64,000 nucleotides of DNA from Astropecten irregularis (Eukaryota > Echinodermata > Asteroidea > Paxillosida > Astropectinidae), in NCBI GenBank assembly GCA_963971285.1, contig OZ020251.1, positions 1,860,001-1,924,000 on the forward strand. Direction: 5' to 3'. This document shows, piece after piece, positions 45,701 to 52,385 of the stretch; the stretch's first letter is position 1; each line of letters begins with the position of its first letter. A model generated the notes under the pieces. It was not told the origin of the DNA. It did not search any database and worked only from the letters and a program-made list of their open reading frames with translations. The position numbers and the translations under genes are program-made.

Positions 45701-48700
45701 AGAGGCAATAAAGATGATATCTGAGGGTGGTGCTAATGGGATGAAATCAATTAGTTTTTCCCAGCAGGCGCGGTTCTACCGGGGGAGGGGGGGGGGGGGG
45801 GCTTGAAATCGCTCAAAATCGCCATTATTTGTGTCCCCACACAAAATAAGCGCGACTATTTTGGTCGCGCTGCAAATCGCGACCCAATAGTCGCGCTTTT
45901 TTTGGTGTGTGAGAACATGCCTATTATTACCCTCAGTCACGGTGAGATCTCAAAACGAAAGTGCGCATGTCTCCGGAACGGTCCGTTTAGCTCGAAAGTC
46001 TTTCAACAGTTCCAACAGTGAAAGAACTATGCAATACACCTTTATACAATCTGTTTACAATCAGTTTTTTTTAACGACAGCAGACTGACTGATTGATGAT
46101 AAAACCTTGGAAATGGGGGTTCAATAAAAGCAAATATTTTCCGATTTTAAAACTTTAATAGGAAAATTTCAAAATGGGAAAAAAAAATCTACGCCGGTAT
46201 TTTGAAACTGAAAGTAAAAAAAAAGCAAAGACGATTGTTTATTACACAAAGATTTTGTTGAAATTCCTGGAAAAGAGGAATAAATGCGCAGTTTGTAGTC
46301 CTGGAGGAATGAAAAATAATATGTTCGGTATTTCCCCTTTTTGTATAATCGTGAATGAAATGTAGGTCAAGCAATGAATACATGTAACTGAAAAGATATG
46401 CTTTTACTTTGCCGCACTTTCTGGCAAATTCTGGAGATTAAGGAGGAAAGTGAAATTGCTAATTGTCTCAGGTCATTGCTTCGGTGCCCCCGGTCATTGC
46501 CTTGGTGCTCTTGGCCATTGTCTTGGTGCTCCTGGCCATTGCCTTGGTGCCCCTGGTCCTTGCCCTGTTGCCCCTAGTTATTGCATTGATGCCCCCGATC
46601 AATGCCATCATGCCCCTTGTCTTGCCTTGGCGTCCCCGATCATTGCCTCGGCACCCCTGGTCATCATTGCCTTGCCGCCATTGTCATTGCCTTGGCGCCC
46701 TATGTTCCAGTTCACACCATAGGGACTCTCCCCCACAAAATTGCCTCACCTTTAAAGGGTCTCTGCAATGCGAATATTGTGGCCTGAACATGTGCCAATC
46801 AAAAAACTGTACATGGGGATTGTGATTTTACCCACTTCCTCACACTTATTCAGGGTTAAAAACAGGTTTTTCAGTTTGTATGCGAATTAGCATTTCCATA
46901 TTCATAACCAAAACTGTGATGTCATCTGGGGAACTGAGAGCAGTAACTCAATTGATTTGTGCACAAAAAGTTGCGGTTGTTTTATAGGTTTTCTGACAAA
47001 ACTTTCCCCCTCAATGGGTTTTTTTGTGCTGAATATGTTCCTTTCACTCAACTGGTGGTGTAATTTTTTTGAGAAACCATTTCTGGGGGTCATGTTTGCC
47101 TCTTCATTTGTTTATGTTTTTTCATTATATTTTGGCTGTTGGTTCCCTACATGAGTATGCATGAAAATCCCCCATTTTGCAAAGCCGTTCAAAAGAAAGC
47201 CATTGCCATTCATTATTTGTCAGTATATTCTCTGTATGAAGGCAATAAAATAACCTGACTAAAAAAAAAAGCACTGCAGCCGCCCTTTAAATTAGGGTCT
47301 ATTCCTAAATCCATCCTATGATTCTTTCTCCTCCTGATCAGGACATCGATCCCAGAGTCCATGAAACGGCCACAGAACCCCCCTTGGACTACCACCCGAA
47401 AATGGACGGCGCTGGAACAACCACAGACGAAATTACTGATGAGTATGAACTGATTTGTCTCGTGACATCAAACTTTGCTTAGTATAAACTAGGATTAGTT
47501 CACACTTGTGATCAAACTTAGGGTTTTGAGAAAATCGGGGGCCCTGAAGGTTTTTTATACTGTTGTCGTACACGGCAGATTCACTACGGATGAGTTTGAC
47601 TCAGGAGAGGAGCATCACTTCACTCAGCAGCAATGGGATGCAGGCCATCATGAGCCTGGTAGGCCCTACCGCTCCCACCAACACCAGGCCCTGGACGTCC
47701 CCTCCCTAGCCAGGCCTCAATATCTCTGGGACCAGGTCGGTCAGCGGTATCATCATCCAGAAGCACACTACTCACAGAATGAGGATCTGAGCGAGAGGTG
47801 GTTGGATGAGCGCCGTGATGGGCGTGACAGGAGATGGGATGGAGGCAGGGGGTGGGATAGGAGGACTGCTCCTCCTCAACGGGGGAATCGGGATGATGGT
47901 GGTTTTGTACGGTACCCGCCTCGACAACCGCATCACCACCGTGGCGACACCATGCAGCATCAGCACGACAACCAGCATATTCCACATCATCCTCATCACC
48001 ACCATGACACTGTACATCACCATGACAATACCATTCATCACCATGACGATCCCTTGCATCACCATGACAATACCATTCATCACCATGACGATACCTTGCA
48101 TCACCGTGACAACACACAGCAAAGACCACCGCATCACCACGACGGACATTACGAACAACAAGATTCTCAGCATGAGGGTCAAAGGTCAAAGGTCGATGAC
48201 CATCACAGAAAAGAATCGGATTTCCTGCATTATAACATGAAGAGGGACAAGTCAGAATATCGTGCCGTCGATTCTCATAGGTCAACAGATCTTGACCACG
48301 GCCAGTCGAGCAGTGTGTACGATACACTTGGAACATCGCACAGTCAAGAATCACATCTACATGGCAATCATCCATTACCTTCATTGTTAGAGAGTGGAGG
48401 AGGTTACCATGGACACTATGGTTACCACGAGAAGAGCCAGAGTGACAACATCTTAGCTGTCCATCAAGAGGAACCTTCACCTGGAGGTGAGATTCAAGAG
48501 TTAGGAAAATGAACTTGATGCCTCTACATAGCACCATCTTTACAACCGAAAATTTATTCCTGTGCTCCTACATCCAAGATAATCAACAGCTTGCTTCACC
48601 TTTTGGATTTAAATTTTCCCTTTTGCAGATGTTTATCCTAAACAGGTAACGAAGGACCAATCTAAAGCGACAGAGAGCCAGGACCATGGTCAAGTGGTCA

Positions 48701-49734
48701 GTCAAGTGGCATTGCCAGGTGTTGGGCAAGACGCGCAGATATTGAGTCAGCTTCCAGCCGGGGCGACTCAGCCTTCGCCATCACAAAAGCCCACAAAGAC
48801 ACGCCCCCATGCCGTCACCGAAACACAGGGACACCTACGCTCCTCCCAGACCCCACCTCAGACGTACATCGAGAGGCGAAACGGGGCGGAGGATGGCGCG
48901 CAGAGGATGCAGAAGGCTCGACAGGCGTTGGGTCCCAAGGAAGGCGAGCGACTTGTGAGGGCTCTCTACGATTTCAAACCGGCAACGAGGGATGAGATGG
49001 CTTTGAAACAAGGTAAGTAGCGACACCAGTAAGACACTGCATCTTGGCAGTTTTCTCTGTGCCATCCACACTTTCAGAATCATTTCAAACCTGCAGTTCA
49101 ACACAAGTACCGAGATTAATCTAAAGAGTTAATTGGTCTTAAGTAACCGGTTATTGCTAAGCAAAGTGTGATGTTACAATACAAATCACTATGGTGACAC
49201 TGACAATTCAGATCATTAAGATGTTAAAATCTATAACACTTGAGGTCAATCTTAAGATGAGTTGTTATTATCACCATATTGATTTGTATTGTGATATCAA
49301 ATTTGCATAGTGTTAAATTAAGATCAGCTCCCAATAAGAGCAATCTTAGCGCTTCGTGAAATCGGTGCCTGGTTTCACCGTAGGTCTAAAGCCCATGTCA
49401 CACGATGCAGTTTTTACAGGCAACTTGGAGGCAACCACCTCCTACAAGAGGAAATACTTTCCTCATACAAAAGTAATTTTTTTTCTAACAGTTTTTCACA
49501 ATCCCCAAGAAAACTATATGGACATTGAAAGATGAATGTTATTTCTTCTTGGAGATTGCCTGGAACTGGTTGCCTGTAAATTGTCTAGTGTGACATAGGC
49601 ACATTCTACACTTCCGACTCCTGGTTTCCACAGGTGAATTCCTGGTGCAGATCGGCGATCACCTCCGCAACGGATGGGCTTACGGCAGGAAGGTCGGGGC
49701 CATGGGACACTTCCCTGCCAGTTACGTCCAGTGA
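24750..49734 (+). CDS. PACSIN: PACSIN/syndapin-like F-BAR and SH3 protein, 11 coding exons
   Basis: Coding exons are 24750-24835, 25414-25523, 26347-26476, 29181-29310, 41084-41287, 42250-42362, 43843-43963, 47342-47442, 47579-48486, 48629-49012 and 49634-49734. All have AG/GT borders, phases agree at every junction, and the sum is 795 codons plus TGA. Residues 1-300 are an F-BAR domain of the PACSIN type: SFWDIGEPWRVLKRIENGHR at the start, ERADMELRYAKSLRQWASKW, AVYGSVLAAWRTALQEAS, FERWQEFERGRLEHVQSQLH and WGRQYGTGCRAHWPKFE follow the order of the family. Residues about 332-730 are a disordered linker with a His/Asp repeat (about 449-526). Residues about 735-795 form an SH3 domain (ALYDFKPATRDEMALKQG, then GHFPASYVQ at the end). 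PACSINs bend membrane in endocytosis and bind dynamin and N-WASP through SH3; that role is by family. The usual length is 420-490 residues, so the linker is unusually long, and I see no NPF motif. It is probably a diverged PACSIN paralogue. Confidence 0.9.
25797..26010 (-). repeat. 54-bp tandem repeat, four units, of the GATCCT hairpin family
   Basis: GTTTTGATCC recurs at 25797, 25851, 25905 and 25959, exactly 54 bp apart. Each unit contains TTCTCAAAGGCTAAATTGGG and GTGCCTGACGTTTTGATCC, the reverse complement of the 60-bp units at 42835. More diverged single units continue to about 26290 and one lies at 25650-25690. Because 54 is a multiple of three, a repetitive open frame appears; it is not a gene. 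It lies in intron 2 of the PACSIN-like gene. Confidence 0.85.
26589..26756. repeat. 42-bp tandem repeat, four near-identical units
   Basis: ACAAAAGACAAAATAATG recurs at 26589, 26631, 26673 and 26715, exactly 42 bp apart, with one or two base differences. It sits in intron 3 of the PACSIN-like gene. The repetitive reading frame is a by-product of a period divisible by three. Confidence 0.9.
26790..26995. repeat. MITE family G fragment
   Basis: The right part (AAAGATGAATGTTATTTCTT, GGAGATTGCCTAGGACTGGT, TGCCTGTAACTTGCC) matches copies at 41320-41510, 49390-49605 and 53690-53880. Complete copies have GGCAACC/GGTTGCC inverted ends. Confidence 0.65.
27800..28795 (+). repeat. 118-bp tandem repeat, about eight and a half units
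   Basis: The block GACTGGTTTCTCCACACC, GGAGGCATTCATTGCTGCCT, TGTGGACTAGGTACCCCTTC and GACCATCAGTCTTGTTTCAG recurs with a period of about 118 bp and few differences (units begin near 27942, 28060, 28178, 28296, 28414, 28533 and 28650). The first and last units are diverged. It lies in intron 3 of the PACSIN-like gene. A related single unit is near 53975-54060. Confidence 0.9.
29320..29569. repeat. MITE family C copy next to an exon
   Basis: It starts within 10 bp of the donor site of coding exon 4 (29310) and runs to ATGAAATTGGCCCC. Interior words include AAATCAGTATGCCAGCCAAA and TGTTTGATCAAGGAAGAC. Confidence 0.8.
29590..29876 (-). repeat. Family S repeat with an internal tRNA-like module
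   Basis: On the minus strand a leader of about 160 bp is followed by a tRNA-like module at about 29633-29705 with A box TGGCTCAGTTGG and B box GGTTCGAGTCC, then a TTTGTTCACTTTTCAATA tail. It is the best-preserved copy in the window. Confidence 0.8.
30785..30885 (+). repeat. Family S fragment (B-box half and tail)
   Basis: It starts in the middle of the tRNA-like module (TGTACGGTATTCAGGAGGTC), keeps B box GGTTCGAATCC and the TTGTTCACATTTCAATGACT tail, and lacks the leader and A box. Confidence 0.75.
30975..31053 (-). pseudogene. tRNA-Gly(GCC)-like pseudogene with an 8-bp duplication
   Basis: The sequence matches the tRNA-Gly copies downstream except for an 8-bp duplication (CTGAACCA repeated) that breaks the D-arm side and makes it 79 nt rather than 71, plus one change in the T-arm. 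It lies about 680 bp from the tandem cluster. Confidence 0.8.
31437..31615. repeat. Inverted-repeat element with a long hairpin
   Basis: Outer ends AATAGACCGATT and AATTCGGTCTATT are inverted. Inside, arms of about 40 bp (with GGCACAGAGCAGCGGTGGAA and TTCCACTGCTGCTCTGTGCC) pair closely. The order of outer and inner pairs fits a folded-back MITE. It is a single copy in this window. Confidence 0.75.
31735..31805 (-). tRNA. tRNA-Gly (anticodon GCC), with an acceptor-stem mismatch
   Basis: This 71-nt copy has A box TGGTTCAGTGG, anticodon GCC, B box GGTTCGATTCC and a discriminator A. Position 6 is A where the other copies have G, which breaks one acceptor-stem pair, and there is one change near the variable loop. 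It may be functional or decaying. Confidence 0.75.
31910..31980 (-). tRNA. tRNA-Gly (anticodon GCC)
   Basis: This is a consensus 71-nt copy. The 7-bp acceptor stem GCATCGG/CCGATGC is perfect, the anticodon is GCC, both internal promoter boxes are intact, and a T-run follows about 10 nt past the 3' end. Confidence 0.95.
32084..32154 (-). pseudogene. Degenerate tRNA-Gly(GCC) copy
   Basis: It keeps the anticodon arm and T-arm of the consensus but has several changes on the 5' side (position 6 G to A, and substitutions in the D-loop and D-stem), which weaken the A box and the acceptor stem. It is probably non-functional. Confidence 0.65.
32252..32322 (-). tRNA. tRNA-Gly (anticodon GCC)
   Basis: It is identical to the consensus copy at 31910-31980 over 71 nt. 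Confidence 0.95.
32427..32497 (-). tRNA. tRNA-Gly (anticodon GCC)
   Basis: It is identical to the consensus copy over 71 nt. Confidence 0.95.
32600..32670 (-). tRNA. tRNA-Gly (anticodon GCC), first unit in transcription order
   Basis: It is identical to the consensus copy over 71 nt. The sequence upstream of this copy (above 32670) is not part of the repeated spacer, so it marks the edge of the array. Confidence 0.95.
33453..33524 (+). repeat. Left copy of a 75-bp direct repeat flanking nested elements
   Basis: Words AAGAGGAAGAATCTAAGAGA, CTAGCTCTCTTA and GTATCAAAGACAGGTATG recur in the same order at 39948-40022. The two copies bracket the MITE and the LTR element inserted in it. Confidence 0.8.
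33525..33848 (+). repeat. MITE family A, interrupted by the LTR retrotransposon
   Basis: The copy runs from TTTAAAGGTTATATCATACT to ACCAAAGTATGATAGTAC and is then cut by the LTR. The expected last bases (CTTAAA) resume at 39942 after the second GTAC. This dates the MITE before the retrotransposon. Confidence 0.9.
33849..35050 (+). repeat. 5' LTR, 1202 bp
   Basis: It begins TG and ends CA. A poly(A) signal AATAAA lies at 34737-34742. Small open frames inside are not conserved features I can support. Confidence 0.95.
35053..35068 (+). promoter_or_regulatory. Primer-binding site for tRNA-Leu
   Basis: TGGTGTCAGAAGTGGG is the complement of the CCCACTTCTGACACCA end typical of animal tRNA-Leu. Its place, two bases after the LTR, is standard for Ty3-type elements. 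Confidence 0.85.
35125..35275 (+). repeat. Four tandem hairpins in the retrotransposon leader
   Basis: A unit of about 35 bp (GAAATTTCTGCGGTTGAAAG, then AGCAACCGAAGAG) occurs four times. Each unit can pair CGGTTG with CAACCG around a 6-7-base loop (35138-35155, 35172-35190, about 35207-35224 and 35244-35261). The hairpins lie between the primer-binding site and the Gag start, where packaging or dimerisation signals are found in related elements. Confidence 0.75.
35283..38177 (+). CDS. Gag-integrase fusion protein of the LTR element (enzyme domains deleted)
   Basis: A single frame of 964 codons starts at ATG 35283 (MDTLGVDRELKRLRLRRLKS). Residues about 215-395 are a Ty3-type capsid region. 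Two CCHC zinc knuckles follow at 452-465 (CFNCGEQGHFAKEC) and 480-493 (CFNCGKHGHIARQC). Then, with no protease, reverse transcriptase or RNase H, the protein goes to the spacer before integrase and its HHCC zinc-binding domain (H619, H626, C656, C659). It keeps only the start of the integrase core, up to LLGPLPKT, and jumps to the basic region normally after the core. Residues about 747-800 hold two C2H2-type zinc fingers, followed by an acidic tail. Both gaps keep the frame. Gag could still assemble particles; copying would need enzymes from another element. Being a fusion, it may act as an RNA- or DNA-binding structural protein, which is inference. Confidence 0.9.
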   Translation: MDTLGVDRELKRLRLRRLKSQLLQWERDPMAKKLEVARKEGYGKSPQRVGGDRVSGKESERVDSEIEFRLPGKSSGYFSQREPSSLVSAWSPELVPKVEKNVRFGESTPIPSVPRPRRAESVPRGCDIEELQSFLSGSSGMELGSKSMNPFIEEESITPKRLHSELLGFATSTVGTQTDSSTESAPSSAGPWPLKREQRVIVERGSDELVQSNRRPNITPDRYSGNVLWKEYYRHFESCRIVNQWNEEQAASYLVASLQGNALRLLGDVPTGQTQTYSGLVKLLEGRFGSDRQSENYLVELRHRRQGPRETLQELGQAIKELTVRAYPDIQEESRDRLAKNHFLDAVESRSVREGIHRARPKNLDEAIRAALETENFEKVEQQRNLDVKPAKLVRSLDSGVEQRIHKIEKELENVVGLLAEVTKHVKDKGASVERTAESKLVSERKQSVWKCFNCGEQGHFAKECKRPKKGSPKRAGLKCFNCGKHGHIARQCGEPQKVTKVEESEAISERKDSQEGELLVRGIEVQPSIPVEDLRKAQVEDETMCWVLRAKEKGQDRPEWKEISHMTAAHKTYWSYWDQLCVRGELVHKRWESDDGKVVRWLLVVPQRLRREILREVHGGQLSSHFGIQKTLAKMKLRYFWPGMSADVRSFIRSCDLCARRKSPARKGTVPLQQYQVRVPLERVAIDLLGPLPKTEVETNTDFAEELRSNLQSVRQRAKECLGKSARRQMRKMAERRQKRKRSHKCRECPREFGHGDALWDHIEEAHGPVKFLRCRRCHYRATARSTMERHYTKFHPRQYDEVRQIEPTVTDSAPEGPKVCLARRSRERAGGQDGATGAPAQDSTAEEETAFLSLSPCPISLLMRFEESASPSHQVPHKESPEECWSWRHPGPLNRTSSSDRRFPISWEDETTGDSPSEDDNRDGLQEPVVKRHEDVLETLQTVELDEAVDDPEEATTEIASS
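38178..38735 (+). other. AT-rich 3' region of the LTR element
   Basis: There is no open frame of note. The expected polypurine tract before the 3' LTR is not clear; the closest text is AAGCTTGGGCCTATG. Confidence 0.7.
38736..39937 (+). repeat. 3' LTR, 1202 bp
   Basis: It has the same length as the 5' LTR and about nine substitutions clustered in the region 39510-39640 and at 39836. AATAAA is at 39624-39629. It is followed by GTAC. Confidence 0.95.
39948..40022 (+). repeat. Right copy of the 75-bp direct repeat
   Basis: It matches 33453-33524 with a few differences and lies just after the end of the interrupted MITE. Confidence 0.8.
40277..40347 (-). tRNA. tRNA-Gly (anticodon GCC), isolated copy
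   Basis: It is identical to the array consensus over 71 nt but without the conserved spacer. It is in the same intron, on the other side of the LTR element from the array. Confidence 0.95.
41320..41510. repeat. MITE family G copy
   Basis: It starts GGCAACCAACTACACCC and ends GGACTGGTTGCCTGTAAATT, with AAAGATGAATGCTATTTCCT inside. Ends GGCAACC/GGTTGCC are inverted. Confidence 0.7.
42835..43775 (+). repeat. 60-bp tandem repeat in 120-bp dimers, about 16 units, hairpin-forming
   Basis: From 43079 to about 43620 the period is exactly 60 bp and two unit types alternate: type 1 with CTAGGAT and CTCTGGCC, and type 2 with CTAGAATTG and CTCTGACC, so the true unit is a 120-bp dimer. Each type 1 unit can fold as GCCT, TTGAGAAA, GATCCT-GCT-AGGATC, GAAACGTC, AGGC. 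Flanking units at both ends are single and diverged. The array ends 65 bp before the acceptor of coding exon 7 of the PACSIN-like gene. Confidence 0.95.
44040..44300. repeat. MITE family C copy
   Basis: The interior (AAATCAGTATGCCAGCCCAA, TCCTGTTTGATCAAGGAAGA) and right end CAGCTCTATGAAATCG are clear. The left end is worn. Confidence 0.75.
44334..44680 (-). repeat. MITE family A copy
   Basis: It runs from AAAGGTACTATCATACTTTG to CCAAAGTATGATATTACC. The centre is TTATCTTCGGAAGATCAAAA. Confidence 0.85.
45002..45210. repeat. Non-autonomous hAT-type element with 8-bp target duplication
   Basis: Ends CAGTGGCGTC (45002-45011) and GACGCCACTG (45201-45210) are perfect inverted repeats. CGTCGCAT flanks both sides (44994-45001 and 45211-45218). 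An 8-bp duplication and CAGTG ends are typical of hAT elements. The interior is G-rich with a run of about 18 G and carries no gene. Confidence 0.9.
45259..45638 (+). repeat. MITE family A copy
   Basis: It runs from TTAAAAGGTAGTATCATACA to CTACCTTTAA with the palindrome GATCTTTTAAAAGATC in the centre. Confidence 0.9.
45833..45915. repeat. GC-rich hairpin (AGCGCGACTAT arms)
   Basis: AGCGCGACTATTTTGGTCGCG and CGCGACCCAATAGTCGCGCT pair over about 20 bases around CTGCAAAT, and CACAC outside pairs with GTGTG. It is CG-rich in an otherwise AT-rich intron. Confidence 0.75.
46455..46705 (+). repeat. Degenerate minisatellite of about 24 bp
   Basis: CATTGCCTTGGTGCCCCTGG and variants recur about ten times. 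It is in the intron before coding exon 8 of the PACSIN-like gene. Open frames across it are low complexity and not genes. Confidence 0.8.
47990..48115 (+). repeat. Coding repeat for His-Asp units in the PACSIN-like linker
   Basis: CATCACCATGACAATACCAT and close variants repeat about every 24 bp, four to five times, giving the repeated HHHDNTIH and HHHDDPLH octamers. The frame is kept because the unit is eight codons. Confidence 0.9.
49390..49605. repeat. MITE family G, complete copy
   Basis: The ends are CCCATGTCACACGATGCAG with ACAGGCAACTTG at the left and GGTTGCCTGTAAATTG with GTGTGACATAGG at the right. It lies in the last intron of the PACSIN-like gene, just before the final exon. The stretch 49120-49375 before it is a remnant of a family D-like element ending GCTTCGTGAAATCGG. 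Confidence 0.75.
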
Positions 49735-50008
49735 AACTGAAACCAGCTCTCTAACAGTGGCAAAAGGGGGCCTGACGAGGTACCAACGGGGCTTCAAAGG
49801 GTCAGGGGTCAAGTGCAAGGGATCGGAGTCTCAGGGTCAACTTGGGGTAGGATGGGACAAGGCTAAAAACCTTACCAACACTACAGCAAACATAACCATC
49901 CAGGAATGGAAACACAACTGAAATGATGTCGTTTGGCACCTGCATAATTTGAATCCCTCCAAACTAAATGAATCTGTGGGATTCGGATTCCCCTTAAGGC
50001 AAGCTTTA

Positions 50009-50372
50009 AACTGGTAGTATCATACTTTGGTTTTTGTCAAAGAAATACAGATTCATGGGCAAAAATATCAAGGAAGATACAGTAAAAGAAATCTGTGAAA
50101 ATTTCAGTCCCATACGGTGCCCACTTTTTGAGAAAACAGCGAAAAACGGCCACTGTATTTCTTAAGTCTTTTCTCTTTTATTTTTGATCTTTTAAAAGAT
50201 CAAAAAGATTTTCGGTCGTTGTTTTAGTAATTTCTGGATAAACACACCATTTCAGTCGGAAAAATGTTAACAGTATGTTTCTACCACCACCATCTTCGTA
50301 CCCTGAAAGTTACACGTATATCTGTGAAAATGTCTGTTTTGGTTTCTTACCAAAGTATGATACTACCTTTAA
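50009..50372 (+). repeat. MITE family A copy
   Basis: It runs from GGTAGTATCATACTTTGG to ACCAAAGTATGATACTACC and TTTAA, with the GATCTTTTAAAAGATC centre. Confidence 0.9.
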
Positions 50373-50399
50373 CACACCTGATGGCATTATGTGGGTGAA

Positions 50400-50668
50400 C
50401 AGGGGCGTATCTATATCTAAGGGGGGGGGGGGGGGGGTAAGGTGGGCACGTACCCCGGGCGCAACCTTTTAGGGGGTGAAAAACAAAGCAAAGGAAAACA
50501 TTTTCTTTCGAAGTTTTAAAAAATTAAGCTGTACTGTTGAAGTTATTGGAAATCTAATCCGATCAACAAACAAATTCTCTGATTATTTTCTTCATTGGCA
50601 TCAGAAGTGGGATTAGGGGCGCAAGTTTAGAGCTTGCCCCGGGCGCTGTTTTCCCTAGATACGCCACT
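50400..50668. repeat. Probable non-autonomous hAT-type element
   Basis: CAGGGGCGTATCTA at the left and TAGATACGCCACTA at the right are near-perfect inverted ends. Flanking 8-mers TGGGTGAA and TAGGTGAG agree at six of eight bases. A poly-G run follows the left end, as in the element at 45002. Confidence 0.6.
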
Positions 50669-50999
50669 ATAGGTGAGCGTTGCTTATAAATTATGACCCC
50701 TCAATGGCACATAGGGAAGGGTATCATCTTACAGTCATCACTGGGGGTTATCAGGCCCAGGAAGCGGGGGAATACTGTACCCCTTGGGAATTTGAGGGAG
50801 CCTGAAACACACACGAGCACCATAACTGTCTTTGAAAGTATAAAATCAGCGTAACATGTTTGTATCATCTACCAGGCAATGATATATCCTTTATTGTACA
50901 AATATCTCCATGCGACAATAGTATTGGTGGCAAAAGAGAAAAGGCAAGTGTATAATTATCATAATTCCAGACCATTATCTTCAACAGGGTTGTATGTAT

Positions 51000-51226
51000 G
51001 GGCGTTTATGAAACAGAGGCTCAGGCTCCAGCTCAGGCTCCAACTCCATTTCCTGAGCCCATTCTAAAATATTGGGTGTTAAAATAGAGGCTTTTGGCTG
51101 CGACTCGGAAGTAGATTCTCTGGCTTGAAAAGGAAAACAGAGCTTCAGCTTCAATGAAAAACCACAACCTATATTTCAGCATATGGGTGTCAGAGCTTGA
51201 GCCCGAGCCTCCGTTTCGTAAACCCC
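51000..51226. repeat. MITE family B copy
   Basis: GGGCGTTTATGAAACAGAGG at the left and CCTCCGTTTCGTAAACCCC at the right. The interior is reversed relative to the copy at 21524. Confidence 0.8.
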
Positions 51227-51575
51227 TAAGTATGTATGTACATGTATATATGTATACGTAGTACACGATGTTATTGAAAGTGGGCATAATTATTATGGAA
51301 AATGGGTTGAAATGACAAGATAGAGGGCGCTGTTCAGTGTACACTGAACCCACAGCTGTTTTGAAATCAACTGCCCGTTGCTTTTTTCAGTTTTTGCTAC
51401 GATTTCCGGCACTTTTAATGGACGGCTGGATGCCATTTTGGCCAGTAAAAGTCTTTCTAAGGAAAATTCCATGAACATTATTCTCTTTCAATGCAGGAAA
51501 TTATAAACTGAAACCAATTCAAAGATTTTAGATTACAAGAACATAATGTGATATTAATTTTTGACTATGTGATAT

Positions 51576-51800
51576 GGGGACAATTTCATAGAGATGCTTA
51601 GCACAAAAATAACTTGCCCAATAAAACAAACCACCATTGAAAATTTGATTTGATATTCATGGTCACAGAACAACAGCCCAAGAACAATTGCAAGTGATAC
51701 ACAGCACATGGACATTTGGTTGTTAATCCTGTTTTTATTAAGGCAGAAATGCCATGCTCAGCAATTTTTTTGCGCTAAGCAGCTCTAAGAAATTGGCCCC
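51576..51800. repeat. MITE family C, second subfamily
   Basis: GGGGACAATTTCATAGAGATG and GCTCTAAGAAATTGGCCCC are the ends. The interior matches 16256-16484 (GAACAACAGCCCAAGAACAA, GTGATACACAGCACATGG). Confidence 0.8.
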
Positions 51801-51884
51801 AGGACTCAATGCCATTGATATGCCTGATAGCTTAGCAGTAAGTTGTAAATGGCTCAAAGGCACGAGTCCTTCACCCTAGCCCTC

Positions 51885-52385
51885 CTCCATACCACAGATT
51901 ACCAAACATTGTCTTTCCTGTGGTAAGTGTGGTATCCTGAATACCACAATACACCAGTGTGGTTTTAGCAGTAATGTATGGTTTATAATCAAGTTCTGCT
52001 GTGTAGACTGTTGTAGTGTGTGGTAAGCAGCTCTTGTCTTATGTGGTAGGTACAAAGGGGTTAGGGTTAAGTCCCCTTGTAAACACTATGGTAATGTGTG
52101 GTAAACAGCAGCCGATTTCACGAAACATTGCGTAACTTACACCACGTACAAATGTTGCGTAAGTTTTGTGAAACGGCCATAGCTTGTGCAACCAAGGCAG
52201 GAAAATGTTGCGTAAGTTACGCAACAAAATGTTGCGTACGCAACATTTGGAGTTTCGTGAAATCGGCTGCAGCTCTTGCCATATATGGTAGGTGCAGAGG
52301 GTTAGGGTCAAGCCCAAAATACAACCTACAGTATTCAAACACACTGCCACACCATCCAATCCAACAAGAAAAGAAATAAATAAAC
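51885..52385. repeat. TACCACA repeat family (H), interrupted by a nested MITE
   Basis: Blocks such as AGTGTGGTATCCTGAATACC, TGTGTGGTAAGCAGCTCTTG and AGGGTTAGGGT recur here and, reversed, at 61320-61640. A 163-bp element (52108-52270) splits one block. Confidence 0.75.
52108..52270. repeat. Short MITE with 19-bp perfect ends and TTGCGTAA motifs
   Basis: GCAGCCGATTTCACGAAAC (52108-52126) and its exact complement (52252-52270) bound the element. Inside, TTGCGTAA/TTACGCAA and TGTTGCGTACGCAACA form further palindromes. The flanks join into an uninterrupted family H block, so the insertion is younger than that repeat. Confidence 0.85.

Noticed and set aside
47620-48537. 305-codon minus-strand frame opposite the PACSIN-like linker exon
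   Set aside because: It is antisense to a coding exon supported by phase-matched splice sites and has no recognisable domain.
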